A DNA stretch of 64,000 bases from an uncultured Caulobacterales bacterium (GCA_938003545.1 CALKXY010000014.1:62001-126000); one strand, 5' to 3'; counted from the stretch's first letter, positions 44,698-53,619 are shown. The notes: generated by a model not told the origin, from the sequence alone. Made by a program: numbers and translations.

Positions 44698-45921
44698 TCA
44701 GGATAAAAAGAGCGCCGCTTTGCGCACAGCTGCAACAAAGCGGTCTGCTTCGTCCAATGTATTGTAAATGCCGAAACTAGCACGGGCCGTTGAGTGAATG
44801 TTGTAACGTGCCATGAGAGGCTGCGTGCAATGCTGGCCTGCCCGAACCGCGACACCATATTTATCGAGAATTTGCGCCAAATCATGCGCATGTGCTCCCT
44901 CAAGTGTAAAGGATAGGACGGGACCTTTATCTGAAGTCGTACCGATAACCCTCACGGAATTCATACCTGCTAACCCGTCCCGCGCTGCGTTATAGAGTGC
45001 CATTTCGTGCTGGCGTATGTCTTCACTCGAAAATTGTGTAATCCAATCGATCGCAGCTCCAAGGCCTATGGCTTCTAAAATAGGCGGCGTACCAGCCTCG
45101 AATTTATAAGGTGCCTCATTATAGGTCACGCGGTCTTCAAACACGTCTTCGATCATTTCGCCGCCACCGTTAAAAGGCTGCATCTTTTCAAGAATATCGG
45201 ATGTACCATATAACGCGCCAATAGCCGTCGGACCGTAGAGTTTGTGTCCCGTCATACAATAAAGATCGACACCAAGCTCTTGGACGTTGACGTCCATATG
45301 CACGGCGGCCTGCGTACCGTCAGAGATCATCACCGCGCCCGCGGCTTTGGCCCATTTTGCGATATCCGCAATCGGATTCACCGTGCCTAGGACATTGGAC
45401 ATGTGGACAATGGAGGCGATTTTCGTTTTCTCGCCGAGCATGGATTTAAACGCGTCGAGGTCGAGCGCGCCTTCCTCTGTGACAGGTACAAAGCGGATCA
45501 CCGCGCCGTAACGCTCGCGGAGGAAATGCCACGGCACGATATTGGAATGATGCTCCATCTGGGAAATGATGATTTCATCTCCCGGCTCGATGAGATGCGA
45601 CAGCCCATAAGCGCAGAGGTTCAGGGCTTCCGTAGCACCGCGTGTGAACACGATGTTCGACGAGGACGGCGCGCCTAGGAATGCCGCGACTTTGCCGCGA
45701 GCGGCTTCAAATGCCTCTGTCGTCTCATTCGCCATTGTATGAAGACCGCGATGTACATTGGCGTAGGCGCGTTCAGACTGCCCCTTCATCGCATCCATGA
45801 CAGCTGTAGGCTTTTGCGCCGAGGCTGCATTATCGAGATAGGCGAGCGCGTAGCCATTAATCTCGCGCGCGAGGATAGGGAATTGCGCGCGAATGGCGTT
45901 TATATCAAAGGCACTATGCAT
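44698..45921 (-). CDS. sufS: Cysteine desulfurase SufS
   Basis: SufS, a group II PLP cysteine desulfurase, delivers sulfur for cluster assembly. The 407-residue protein has LDNAASAQKP, EHHSNIVPW, PLP lysine K227 in TGHKLYGP and the active cysteine C365 in AGQHCTQP. No SufE gene is visible nearby. The start is the ATG at 45921, preceded by GGCGGA; the frame runs on to TTG 45933, which lies inside a small gene. The ATG overlaps the end of that 56-residue gene by 8 bp. Confidence 0.95.
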   Translation of the reverse strand: MHSAFDINAIRAQFPILAREINGYALAYLDNAASAQKPTAVMDAMKGQSERAYANVHRGLHTMANETTEAFEAARGKVAAFLGAPSSSNIVFTRGATEALNLCAYGLSHLIEPGDEIIISQMEHHSNIVPWHFLRERYGAVIRFVPVTEEGALDLDAFKSMLGEKTKIASIVHMSNVLGTVNPIADIAKWAKAAGAVMISDGTQAAVHMDVNVQELGVDLYCMTGHKLYGPTAIGALYGTSDILEKMQPFNGGGEMIEDVFEDRVTYNEAPYKFEAGTPPILEAIGLGAAIDWITQFSSEDIRQHEMALYNAARDGLAGMNSVRVIGTTSDKGPVLSFTLEGAHAHDLAQILDKYGVAVRAGQHCTQPLMARYNIHSTARASFGIYNTLDEADRFVAAVRKAALFLS

Positions 45922-46084
45922 AAATTCCGCCAACTAATCCAAATGCGAACCAAAAAAATATCATAACACACGCAAAACCAACCAACGCAACCCACACAGG
46001 AACTGACTTACGCTTAGCCCAATCATAGACAGGAACCGCTGTGATGAGCATCACTGCGCAAAGGATATAGCGCGTAAGTTCCAC
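45914..46084 (-). CDS. 56-residue two-TM protein between sufD and sufS
   Basis: A small frame starts with GTG at 46084, directly after the sufD TAG (46087-46085), and stops with TAG at 45916-45914, overlapping the sufS ATG by 8 bp. The product begins MELTRYILCAVMLITAVPVY, has a basic loop DWAKRKS (21-27) and a second hydrophobic helix VPVWVALVGFACVMIFFWFA (28-47), ending GIYA. Two membrane helices with a positive loop are predicted. The seamless fit between two operon genes, with both junctions touching, supports real translation. The function is unknown. It might tether the assembly machinery or simply couple sufS translation. Confidence 0.72.
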   Translation of the reverse strand: MELTRYILCAVMLITAVPVYDWAKRKSVPVWVALVGFACVMIFFWFAFGLVGGIYA

Positions 46085-47140
46085 CTAGACCGTAGCCTCA
46101 AGCCAAGCCCGCAACTTCTCTAGCAAGCTCTCACGCATGACTTCATCCTCAAGCGTATCAAATACGCTCGCAAGGAAGGCCTCAGTTAGCATAGCCCGCG
46201 CTTGTGCGAGTGGAATGCCGCGTTGTCGCATGTAGAACAGCGCGCTTTCATCTAACGCCCCAATGGTATTGCCATGTTCGCACACAACATCATCGGCGTA
46301 GATTTCAAGCTCTGGCTTCGACCGAATTTCTGACGTGTCAGACAACATGATACAATCATGCCGCATCCGCGCATCCGTATGTTGCGCCGGACGGCGAACG
46401 TGGAATTTTCCTTGGAATACACCGCGCGATTTATCCGCCGTAACCCCCTTAACCGATTGGCGAATATGACCATCGGGACAAGCTAAATCTATATAACTCG
46501 TCATGTCGCAATGACGCGCACCATCAAGAAGATATGCACCGTTTATGGTCGCTTTCACGCCCTCGCCCATTCCTGCCATGCGCGTTTCTAGTCGCGACAG
46601 TTTCCCGCCAAACGCCAATGTATGTTGTCGAAGTTCTGACTTTGCCCATGCCGTCACATGGGTCGTGGAAATCCGTACGCAGTCATCTGGGTCTGTTTGG
46701 ACAATGACACGGTCCAAGAGAGCGTCTTCAGCGAGTTTGACATTCAGGTGAGAGTTCACGAATGCCCCTGCCTGCCCATCATAATGCTCGACCAATTGAA
46801 CGGATGCGCCCTTTCCTAAGCTCAAAGAAATTTGAGCATGACCGTTGGTGAGGCCTTCGATTTGAATTGGGTTTTCAGACGAAAATCCGTCAGGAACCAC
46901 AATGTTCCAAACCTGACCCGCATATTGCGACGCCAGTTTGACGAGACTTGTATCATTCGCCGCTGTTGCTGCGGCATCGGTCCGCGTGACTGTAACACCT
47001 TCAGGCACGAAAATTTGGACGGGCGCGGAGGTATCTGCACCTTGTACGTCATTGGAGACGGCGCGGCTAACGTCAGACCATTTCCAGGCCTCATCGCGGC
47101 GGTTGGGGAGTGTTTTGAGACTAAGCGGCATATGCGTCAT
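46085..47140 (-). CDS. sufD: Fe-S cluster assembly protein SufD
   Basis: SufD pairs with SufB and SufC in the scaffold that builds clusters. The 351-residue protein has RRDEAWKWSDVSR near the N-terminus and the characteristic C-terminal motif KPELEIYADDVVCEHGNTIGALDE with the conserved histidine, then FYMRQRGIP. The frame is open to 47230, but the ATG at 47140 (MTHMPLSLKTLPNRRDEAW) fits. It overlaps sufC by 20 bp. Confidence 0.93.
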   Translation of the reverse strand: MTHMPLSLKTLPNRRDEAWKWSDVSRAVSNDVQGADTSAPVQIFVPEGVTVTRTDAAATAANDTSLVKLASQYAGQVWNIVVPDGFSSENPIQIEGLTNGHAQISLSLGKGASVQLVEHYDGQAGAFVNSHLNVKLAEDALLDRVIVQTDPDDCVRISTTHVTAWAKSELRQHTLAFGGKLSRLETRMAGMGEGVKATINGAYLLDGARHCDMTSYIDLACPDGHIRQSVKGVTADKSRGVFQGKFHVRRPAQHTDARMRHDCIMLSDTSEIRSKPELEIYADDVVCEHGNTIGALDESALFYMRQRGIPLAQARAMLTEAFLASVFDTLEDEVMRESLLEKLRAWLEATV

Positions 47141-47867
47141 AGCCTTCGTTCTCGAGTTTCTTTGCAAACTCTGCATCACCACTGGCCGCGATTCCGCCTT
47201 TGGCGAGGACATGCACGCGATCGGGTACAATATAGTCTAGAAGACGTTGGTAATGCGTGATGATAAGCATGCCGCGGTCTGGCGAACGGAGCTTGTTCAC
47301 GCCGTCAGCAACAATACGTAGCGCGTCCACGTCGAGACCAGAATCTGTTTCATCCATGACAATGAAATTCGGCTCCAACATCATCATCTGGAAAATTTCC
47401 ATGCGCTTTTTCTCGCCGCCAGAGAACCCGACATTGAGCGGACGTTTCAGCATTTCAGGCTTCATCTTAAGCTCTTTGGCCAAGGCCCGCGCCTTCTTGA
47501 GGAATTCAGGCGCTTTCATCTCTTCCTCGCCGCGCGCTTTGCGTTGCGCATTGAGTGCGGTTTTCAAGAACGTCATGGTCGGAACGCCAGGAATTTCCAA
47601 CGGATATTGGAAGGACAAGAAGACACCCGCAGCTGCGCGTTCTTCAGGTTCCATATCCAGTAAGTCTTTGCCGTCCAATGTGACCGTTCCGTCCGTGACG
47701 TCATATCCATCACGCCCCGTCAGAACATAAGACAACGTCGATTTACCGGCGCCATTCGGGCCCATAATCGCATGGACTTCACCCTTGGGTACCTCGAGAG
47801 AAAGCCCCGTCAGGATAGGTTTCTGACCGTCATCAACGGCAACGTGGAGATTATTGATTTTTAGCAT
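47121..47867 (-). CDS. sufC: Fe-S cluster assembly ATPase SufC
   Basis: SufC is the ABC-type ATPase of the SufBCD scaffold. The 248-residue protein has Walker A GPNGAGKST (about 36-44), signature VGFSGGEKKRMEI, Walker B FIVMDETDSGLD and the H-loop LIITHYQRLL. The start is the ATG at 47867, one base after the stop of the upstream membrane-protein gene; the frame is open to 47999 through that gene. Confidence 0.95.
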   Translation of the reverse strand: MLKINNLHVAVDDGQKPILTGLSLEVPKGEVHAIMGPNGAGKSTLSYVLTGRDGYDVTDGTVTLDGKDLLDMEPEERAAAGVFLSFQYPLEIPGVPTMTFLKTALNAQRKARGEEEMKAPEFLKKARALAKELKMKPEMLKRPLNVGFSGGEKKRMEIFQMMMLEPNFIVMDETDSGLDVDALRIVADGVNKLRSPDRGMLIITHYQRLLDYIVPDRVHVLAKGGIAASGDAEFAKKLENEGYDAYAA

Positions 47868-47868
47868 C

Positions 47869-48309
47869 TTATTTGTTCTTTTCGTAAAGCATATTCTGAA
47901 TTTCGTTCCATTCAGCTTTGAGGATTTTTTTAGAAACCAAGATAAATGGTTCGTAATCACCATTCTCGGACATCTTCTTTTTTCCAAGAGCACGGTCAAA
48001 CATCTCTCCCATGCTTTTTTTCAATTCAGGCCAATGCGGGTTTGTATCACTCACCAACAACATCACTTTGTTCATGTGACGGTAAAAAGCTTGCCGTTCT
48101 TCCGAACTAAGAAGGTCATGATGCGCCTTCACAAATAGAGTGTTCAAGTCACAGACCTCAGTTCGCAATTGCTCCAACCATTTTTCACGAAATCTACATA
48201 TTTCGACAGTCGCATCGAGCTTAATCCGCCTCTTTGTAGCAAAGTAAGTTATCCCAGAAGCAATAATCGCGATAATCAAAGGGGAAATATAAGGAAGGTA
48301 AGTTTCCAT
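47869..48309 (-). CDS. Single-TM hypothetical protein inside the suf operon
   Basis: The 146-residue protein has one N-terminal membrane helix (about 6-23; PYISPLIIAIIASGITYF) and a charged helical cytoplasmic-type domain beginning KRRIKLDATVEICRFREKWLEQLR. I do not recognise it beyond resemblance to uncharacterised membrane-anchored helical proteins. The start ATG at 48309 overlaps the cupin stop by one base (TGATG); a GTG lies nine bases upstream. It ends one base before sufC, so it is part of the operon. No link to Fe-S chemistry is evident from the sequence. Confidence 0.75.
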   Translation of the reverse strand: METYLPYISPLIIAIIASGITYFATKRRIKLDATVEICRFREKWLEQLRTEVCDLNTLFVKAHHDLLSSEERQAFYRHMNKVMLLVSDTNPHWPELKKSMGEMFDRALGKKKMSENGDYEPFILVSKKILKAEWNEIQNMLYEKNK

Positions 48310-48680
48310 CACACCCACTCCCCCATCGGCGCATCGTAAACTGAGTCAACAACTGCATCGCCATTATTCTTCACGCCATTTGGTTCAATCAGAAAGATGA
48401 GACATTCTTCTGCGGCGCGGGGGCGGTGGCGGACGCCTTTGGGGACGACGATACATTCGCCCTCGCCAACAGGCACGCTCTCGCCACCCTCAAAATCGAG
48501 AATAAACTCACCTTTCCAACAGAAGAACATCTCGTCTTCATGCTCATGCGCATGAAACGGATATTTGCCTTTGATCTTGGCGAGTTTGAAGTCCTGCCCA
48601 TTCAGTTGCGCGACGATTTTTGGTCGCCAATGTTCGCTGAACTTTGAGAACTTCTCGTTGATGTTGATGGGTTGGTTCAT
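48309..48680 (-). CDS. Cupin domain protein
   Basis: The 123-residue single-domain cupin has the metal-binding HAHEHEDEMFFCWKGEF motif (about 43-59) and PKGVRHRPRA (about 81-90). Both histidine motifs are intact, so it should bind a metal; substrate and activity are unknown. It lies in the suf operon between the RidA-like and membrane-protein genes, 74 bp after the former. Those 74 bp hold two hairpins. Confidence 0.88.
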   Translation of the reverse strand: MNQPININEKFSKFSEHWRPKIVAQLNGQDFKLAKIKGKYPFHAHEHEDEMFFCWKGEFILDFEGGESVPVGEGECIVVPKGVRHRPRAAEECLIFLIEPNGVKNNGDAVVDSVYDAPMGEWV

Positions 48681-48697
48681 TTTTTCTTTCGAGTTCA

Positions 48698-48751
48698 GAA
48701 CCCTTACGGGTTCGGCGCTTCACTGCATTTGATTTACTGGATCAAATGCAG
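48698..48751 (-). other. Two hairpins between the ridA-like and cupin genes
   Basis: CTGCATTTGAT (48723-48733) and ATCAAATGCAG (48741-48751) form a perfect 11-bp stem immediately after the ridA-like stop. GAACCC (48698-48703) and GGGTTC (48708-48713) form a second, 6-bp stem. No T-run follows on the minus strand, so an RNA-stability or processing element is more likely than a terminator. Confidence 0.6.
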
Positions 48752-48754
48752 ACG

Positions 48755-49147
48755 TTACGCGCCTTTAAAACAAGTTACTTCGATTTCAATTTTCATTTTT
48801 TCGTCAACCATGCCGGCAATGACCATAGTCGCCGCTGGCAAGATATTGTCGAAATGGGCTTTGATAATCGGCAGAACGTCTTTGACATATTTACGGTCAG
48901 AGACGGTGTATTGCACGCGCACAACATGGCCGAGTTCAAACTTCGCAGCTTTCAATGCGGCCATGATATTTGTGAATGTGTTCTGTGCCTGTTGAGCGGC
49001 GCTTTCTGGTAGTGAACCGTCAGAGTAATCATAACCGACTGTACCAGAGACAAAGCACCAATCGCCCTGAACAACAGCGCGAGACATCGCATAGTTTTTT
49101 TCGCCATCGCTAAGACTGATAAATTGACGTGTTGGTTTTTTAGACAT
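48755..49147 (-). CDS. Rid (YjgF/YER057c/UK114) family protein, atypical
   Basis: The 130-residue protein has the Rid fold signatures YAMSRAVVQGDWCFVSGTVGYD and VRVQYTVSDRKYVKDVLPI. RidA enzymes deaminate reactive enamines and imines from PLP enzymes and use an arginine in a P-A-R-S motif. Here the matching position reads PAATMV, so the catalytic arginine is missing, pointing to one of the other Rid subfamilies. PLP-dependent cysteine desulfurases are encoded in the same operon, which makes damage control of their by-products an appealing but unproven role. Confidence 0.87.
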   Translation of the reverse strand: MSKKPTRQFISLSDGEKNYAMSRAVVQGDWCFVSGTVGYDYSDGSLPESAAQQAQNTFTNIMAALKAAKFELGHVVRVQYTVSDRKYVKDVLPIIKAHFDNILPAATMVIAGMVDEKMKIEIEVTCFKGA

Positions 49148-49159
49148 TATAAATTTCCC

Positions 49160-49657
49160 TTATGGACAGACAGAGGTCTGCCATTTCGTTGTGTTTTCAC
49201 CGCGATGGCATTTGATACGCATGCCATATGCGGCGAGTGATTGATTGAATTTATCGGGCCCATTAGGGCCAGAAAAAACAGCGTAGACTTCTTCGGCTTT
49301 TACTGAATCATCCTGCATGCCATGACTTGCAAATATCATGACAGATCCATCATCACGTTCAAATGTCGATGAGGTTGTTTTCACAATATTTGCCCCGTTC
49401 TCTGGTGCAAAATAAAGACGTATCTTATCAATCGATTCCAAACGGCTTTCACCCATTTTCAACCCAACCGGGTTCGCCAAATCAATTGAATAATCAGAGA
49501 AGTTTATATCTTCTAACCGCCCCGCTGGAAGACCAGGCGTTGGCGGCGTGATTGAAGCTTGCGTTACAGCTTCAAAGTTCGGTACGATTTCAGCCTCGTC
49601 CTGAGATTGACATGCCGATAATAAGGCAAGCGCAGATATAAAAAACAGGCCGCGCAT
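49160..49657 (-). CDS. Hypothetical lipoprotein inside the suf operon
   Basis: The 165-residue protein has a short signal peptide with lipobox LSAC (Cys16), then a soluble domain ending in a C-terminal pair of cysteines (RIKCHRGE and TSVCP) that could form a disulfide. I do not recognise the family. Its ATG overlaps the sufB TAA (TAATG), so it is translated with sufB. A periplasmic lipoprotein in an Fe-S operon is unexpected. Confidence 0.82.
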   Translation of the reverse strand: MRGLFFISALALLSACQSQDEAEIVPNFEAVTQASITPPTPGLPAGRLEDINFSDYSIDLANPVGLKMGESRLESIDKIRLYFAPENGANIVKTTSSTFERDDGSVMIFASHGMQDDSVKAEEVYAVFSGPNGPDKFNQSLAAYGMRIKCHRGENTTKWQTSVCP

Positions 49658-51165
49658 TATCCAACGCTGCCCTCTAAGCTAATCGCAACGAGTTTTTGCG
49701 CTTCCACAGCAAACTCCATCGGCAGGTTCTGCAATACATCGCGGCAGAAGCCATTGACCAACAGCGCGACTGCATCTTCTTCCGACAGACCGCGCTGACG
49801 GCAATAAAAGAGTTGATCATCAGAAAGTTTCGATGTCGTCGCTTCATGCTCAAACTGCGCAGTTGGCGTATTGCTTTCAATATAAGGCACCGTATGTGCT
49901 CCGCATTGATCACCGATGAGCAGAGAGTCACATTGTGTGAAATTCCGCGCACCTGTGGCTTTCTTATGGGCGCTAACAAGACCTCGGTAAGTCGAGTTAG
50001 ATTTGCCCGCACTGATGCCTTTGGAAATCACGCGTGATTTCGTGTTTTTACCCAGATGGATCATCTTCGTGCCTGTGTCGGCTTGCTGATGTCCATTAGT
50101 GATCGCAATGGAGTAGAACTCACCTTGGGAGTTATCACCGCGTAGGATGCAGCTCGGGTATTTCCACGTGACGGCTGACCCCGTTTCAACTTGTGTCCAA
50201 CTTACCTTGGAGTTCTCGCCGCGACAATCCGCGCGCTTTGTCACGAAATTATAGACACCGCCATTACCGTCTTTATCGCCCGGCCACCAATTCTGAACAG
50301 TCGAATATTTCACTTCGGCGTCGTCATGGACAATGATTTCAACAATAGCTGCATGAAGCTGGTTCTCATCCCGCATAGGTGCCGTGCACCCCTCGAGATA
50401 AGAGACGTAAGAGCCTTTATCCGCGATGATCAATGTGCGTTCAAATTGACCTGTGCCCTGCGCATTCATGCGGAAATAGGTCGAAAGCTCCATTGGGCAC
50501 CGTACGCCCGGAGGAATGTAAACGAATGATCCATCAGAGAAGACGGCATTATTGAGCGTCGCGTAATAATTATCCGTCACAGGCACCACAGACCCCATAT
50601 ACTTACGGACAAGGTCTGGATGTTCCTTCACAGCTTCTGAGAAGCTACAGAAAATCACGCCATGTTTGGCTAGTTCGGCCTTGAAAGTTGTAACGACTGA
50701 AACAGAGTCGAACACAGCATCCACGGCGACTTTTGGCGCGCCTTTGACACCCGCCAAAACCTCTTGCTCTTTCAACGAGATACCGAGTTTTTTGTATATT
50801 TCGAGAATTTCAGGATCGACTTCGTCTAGCGAATTTAATTCCTTTTTCTTAACAGGCGACGCGTAATAATACATATCCTGAAAATCGATTTTTGGATAAT
50901 CGACCATGGCCCATTCAGGCTCATCCAATGTCAGCCAACGCCGATAGGCTTCGAGACGCCAGTCCAACAACCATTGCGGCTCATCTTTCTTGGCGGAGAT
51001 AAAGCGGACAATATCCTCGTTCAAGCCTTTGGGCGCGAACTCCTGTTCGATATCTGAATCGAAACCATACTTATATTTATCCGCTTCAAGCGAGCGAACG
51101 CCTTCGACCGTTTCCGTGTCGATGCTGTCTTTAACTTTAACCTGCTCGTTCATAATCGTACTCAT
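49657..51165 (-). CDS. sufB: Fe-S cluster assembly protein SufB
   Basis: SufB is the scaffold on which the cluster is built. The 502-residue protein shows [37 protein letters not shown] with its conserved cysteine, KAIISK-like [10 protein letters not shown], and the C-terminal [20 protein letters not shown] and [13 protein letters not shown]. The length is usual. It starts 3 bp after the upstream cysteine desulfurase gene. Confidence 0.96.
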   Translation of the reverse strand: MSTIMNEQVKVKDSIDTETVEGVRSLEADKYKYGFDSDIEQEFAPKGLNEDIVRFISAKKDEPQWLLDWRLEAYRRWLTLDEPEWAMVDYPKIDFQDMYYYASPVKKKELNSLDEVDPEILEIYKKLGISLKEQEVLAGVKGAPKVAVDAVFDSVSVVTTFKAELAKHGVIFCSFSEAVKEHPDLVRKYMGSVVPVTDNYYATLNNAVFSDGSFVYIPPGVRCPMELSTYFRMNAQGTGQFERTLIIADKGSYVSYLEGCTAPMRDENQLHAAIVEIIVHDDAEVKYSTVQNWWPGDKDGNGGVYNFVTKRADCRGENSKVSWTQVETGSAVTWKYPSCILRGDNSQGEFYSIAITNGHQQADTGTKMIHLGKNTKSRVISKGISAGKSNSTYRGLVSAHKKATGARNFTQCDSLLIGDQCGAHTVPYIESNTPTAQFEHEATTSKLSDDQLFYCRQRGLSEEDAVALLVNGFCRDVLQNLPMEFAVEAQKLVAISLEGSVG

Positions 51166-51168
51166 ATT

Positions 51169-52320
51169 TTAAAACTGGTTCATGCGGATTGGCGATGAGT
51201 CCATTGATTGGTTCGGACTAACTTTGTTACGTATGCGCGCCCAGAGCAGGAGAAACTTTTCTGCATCTGCGACAGTATGGTCATGACCAAAGCTCACACG
51301 GATCGCGCCTTTGGGGGCTTTATCGCCCAAACCCATCGCCGTAATTGCGCGGCTTGCGCCAACTTTACCTGATGAGCAGGCCGTACCCGTACTGACCGAA
51401 ACACCGTTCAAATCCAGCGACATCATCAAAGTCATGGAACTCGCATCTAGGACAGAGAAGAAAGATGTATTTGGCAGTCGTGCCACGCCTTCTCCGAAAA
51501 TTGTAAGATTTGGCTCAAGTGCTTTTAGGCCTGCTTCTAGATGGTCCCGAGCCGCAGATGTGTATTTATTGTGATCAAATTCTGACATTGCCGCGCCAAA
51601 GCCTACAAGACCAAGCGTATTCATTGTGCCCGCACGTCGATTGCGTTCCTGCCCTCCGCCATGAATGAGGGATGTGAACGGCGCATCTGCGGCCACATAG
51701 AGCGCGCCAACCCCCTGAGGCCCTCCGACCTTATGTGCAGAGACTGCTAGATAGTCAGCCTGACCTACCATCGGAATTTTACCAAAGGCTTGCACGGCAT
51801 CCACAAGGATCAACCCACCAGCATCATGAGTGATGTCAATTGCTGATTCGATATCCTGAATAACGCCTGTTTCGCTATTTGCGGCGACTATTGAAACAAA
51901 TGGGCGTCCATCAGCTTTGTCCCAATTCTCCAAGCGCGCTTTTAGCCACACCACATCAGTACGCCCATGCGTATCTGCCGGGATGAATTCTACCTTTTCG
52001 CCAAAGGCCTCAGCAGCTTTGATCGTCGCTGGATGATCCATGGCTGAAATCAAAAGCGTTTTGCATCCAGCTTTAACCGCTGAGTAGATTGCCATGTTGT
52101 CGGCTTCTGTGCCGCTGCCCGTAAAAAACAAGTCCTGCGAACAGATACCCATTTCCAGCGCAACGTTCTCTCGCGCTCGCTCAATCAAACCTCGCATGGC
52201 TTGACCATCACGGTGTTGCGCGGAGGCATTACCTGATTGCGCAATACAATCAGCCATGGCCGAACGCGCAGCGGCTCGCAGAGGAGATGAGGCATTATTA
52301 TCGAGATAGAGGCGAGTCAT
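51169..52320 (-). CDS. Cysteine desulfurase, IscS/NifS type
   Basis: The 383-residue group I desulfurase has LDNNASSPLR, the ETGVIQD segment, PLP lysine K197 in SAHKVGGPQG and active cysteine C315 in TGTACSSGK. It is a second desulfurase in the operon, beside SufS. Alphaproteobacterial suf operons commonly have both; whether this one also serves tRNA thiolation cannot be read here. The ATG overlaps the iscR stop by 4 bp. Confidence 0.92.
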   Translation of the reverse strand: MTRLYLDNNASSPLRAAARSAMADCIAQSGNASAQHRDGQAMRGLIERARENVALEMGICSQDLFFTGSGTEADNMAIYSAVKAGCKTLLISAMDHPATIKAAEAFGEKVEFIPADTHGRTDVVWLKARLENWDKADGRPFVSIVAANSETGVIQDIESAIDITHDAGGLILVDAVQAFGKIPMVGQADYLAVSAHKVGGPQGVGALYVAADAPFTSLIHGGGQERNRRAGTMNTLGLVGFGAAMSEFDHNKYTSAARDHLEAGLKALEPNLTIFGEGVARLPNTSFFSVLDASSMTLMMSLDLNGVSVSTGTACSSGKVGASRAITAMGLGDKAPKGAIRVSFGHDHTVADAEKFLLLWARIRNKVSPNQSMDSSPIRMNQF

Positions 52321-52751
52321 TCCGCAGCCTCAGCTATCGGCAAACGTCCATCAACAACGTCCTGAACGGTGATCGACATTAGGAAGCCTTCGATATGCGT
52401 TTCCAACGCGCCCCAAAGGTCGTGAGTCAAACAGCGATCCGTTCGACCTGTGCAGGCAATTTTTGTCTCAGGACTACAGCCATGCGCTTTTGCCGCTGCA
52501 TCCACGGCCCGAATAATGCTATCGAGCGATATTTGGCTTGCCGGAGTCGACAGGCAATAACCGCCCTGCGCGCCGCGCGTAGATGTAACGATCCCTGCTC
52601 GGCGCAACTTGGCGAAAAGCTGTTCTAGAAAAGTCGTCGAAATACCTTGCCGCGCTCCAATTGACGAGAGCGACTCGCACGCGTCTTCACCCTGTGCTGC
52701 CAAGTCAGCTACAGCCATTACAGCGTATCGTCCTCTAGCGGTCAGTTTCAC
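52317..52751 (-). CDS. iscR: Rrf2-family regulator IscR
   Basis: IscR is a [2Fe-2S] transcription factor that senses cluster supply. The 144-residue protein has the winged helix (KLTARGRYAVMAVADLA, TFLEQLFAKLRRAGIV, RGAQGGYCLS) and three cysteines C92, C100 and C107 followed by LTHDLW with the fourth ligand His110. Spacing is C-x7-C-x6-C, slightly longer than the C-x5-C-x5-C of E. coli. The start is GTG at 52751 (V-K-L-T-A-R-G); the frame is open to 52781. A matching IscR box lies upstream, so autorepression is likely. Confidence 0.92.
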   Translation of the reverse strand: MKLTARGRYAVMAVADLAAQGEDACESLSSIGARQGISTTFLEQLFAKLRRAGIVTSTRGAQGGYCLSTPASQISLDSIIRAVDAAAKAHGCSPETKIACTGRTDRCLTHDLWGALETHIEGFLMSITVQDVVDGRLPIAEAAE

Positions 52752-52863
52752 AGTGCGAGTTTCACTCCAGAATTGGCGCACACAGTGCAGGTTTCATTGG
52801 ATTTTTGCGCATACCCTTGATAGAGGCGCGCACAAATTCAAATTCGTTAGGCGGGACCTATGT

Positions 52864-52886
52864 ATCCCGACTGATTTAGTCAAGAT
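52864..52886 (-). promoter_or_regulatory. IscR type 1 binding site upstream of the suf operon
   Basis: On the minus strand, CTTGACTAAATCAGTCGGGAT (52884-52864) matches the E. coli type 1 consensus core GACT-RWWWY-AGTC exactly. The core is at 52869-52881. TTGACT also works as a -35 element. The box is 113 bp before the iscR start and between divergent genes, so it may also affect the hydrolase gene at 52939. Confidence 0.82.
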
Positions 52887-52938
52887 TGAATGCATGTAAA
52901 ATGTAGGTCAATTTCGACCAAAATTAAGGGCCACGCTC

Positions 52939-53619
52939 ATGCCAGAAGTCATTTTTAACGGTCCAGAAGGTCGTCTTGAAGGCCGTTATCATCCCTCTGA
53001 TGACCCACAAGCCCCCTGCGCACTCATCCTTCCACCTCATCCAAAGGCAGGTGGACACATGGATCACCGCATTCCAGTTGCTATGTATGAGCAGTATAAA
53101 CGTCGCGGATTTTCAGTCCTGCGCTTCAACTTTCGCGGTGTTGGTCGTTCTGTTGGCGTTTACGACAACGGCCAAGGCGAATTGCAAGATGCGGCTTATG
53201 CACTCGATTACATGCAGAGCTTTAACCAGAACGCACCCTTTAGCTGGGTTTCTGGCTATAGCTTTGGATCATGGATCGGCATGCAACTCTTGATGCGCCG
53301 CCCTGAAATCGCTGGCTTTATTTCCATGAGCTTGCCGACGAACACCTATGATTTCGCGTTCCTTGCGCCATGTCCAGCCTCTGGCCTTGTAACCTATGGC
53401 AGTGAAGACCCTATCGTTCCTGCAGATGATGTTGATCGCGTCGTATCGAAAATCCGTGTCCAGAAGGGTCACGAAATCGATACGGTCCGTATCGAAGGGG
53501 CGGATCATTTCTACACGAATCATCTGGAAATAGCGATGGATGTTATTGAGGACTACCTCGATGACACATTGGACCCGCGTTATTCTCCTCCGCGCGAACC
53601 TAAACTCTTAGAAGGCTAA
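52939..53619 (+). CDS. Alpha/beta hydrolase
   Basis: The 226-residue protein has the oxyanion-type LPPHPKAGGHMDH segment, the nucleophile elbow GYSFGSW with Ser126, an acidic residue in YGSEDPIVP and a catalytic histidine in GADHFY. This is the dienelactone-hydrolase-like or serine aminopeptidase-like branch found widely in Alphaproteobacteria; the substrate is unknown. It diverges from iscR and its end overlaps anmK by 4 bp. Confidence 0.87.
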   Translation: MPEVIFNGPEGRLEGRYHPSDDPQAPCALILPPHPKAGGHMDHRIPVAMYEQYKRRGFSVLRFNFRGVGRSVGVYDNGQGELQDAAYALDYMQSFNQNAPFSWVSGYSFGSWIGMQLLMRRPEIAGFISMSLPTNTYDFAFLAPCPASGLVTYGSEDPIVPADDVDRVVSKIRVQKGHEIDTVRIEGADHFYTNHLEIAMDVIEDYLDDTLDPRYSPPREPKLLEG

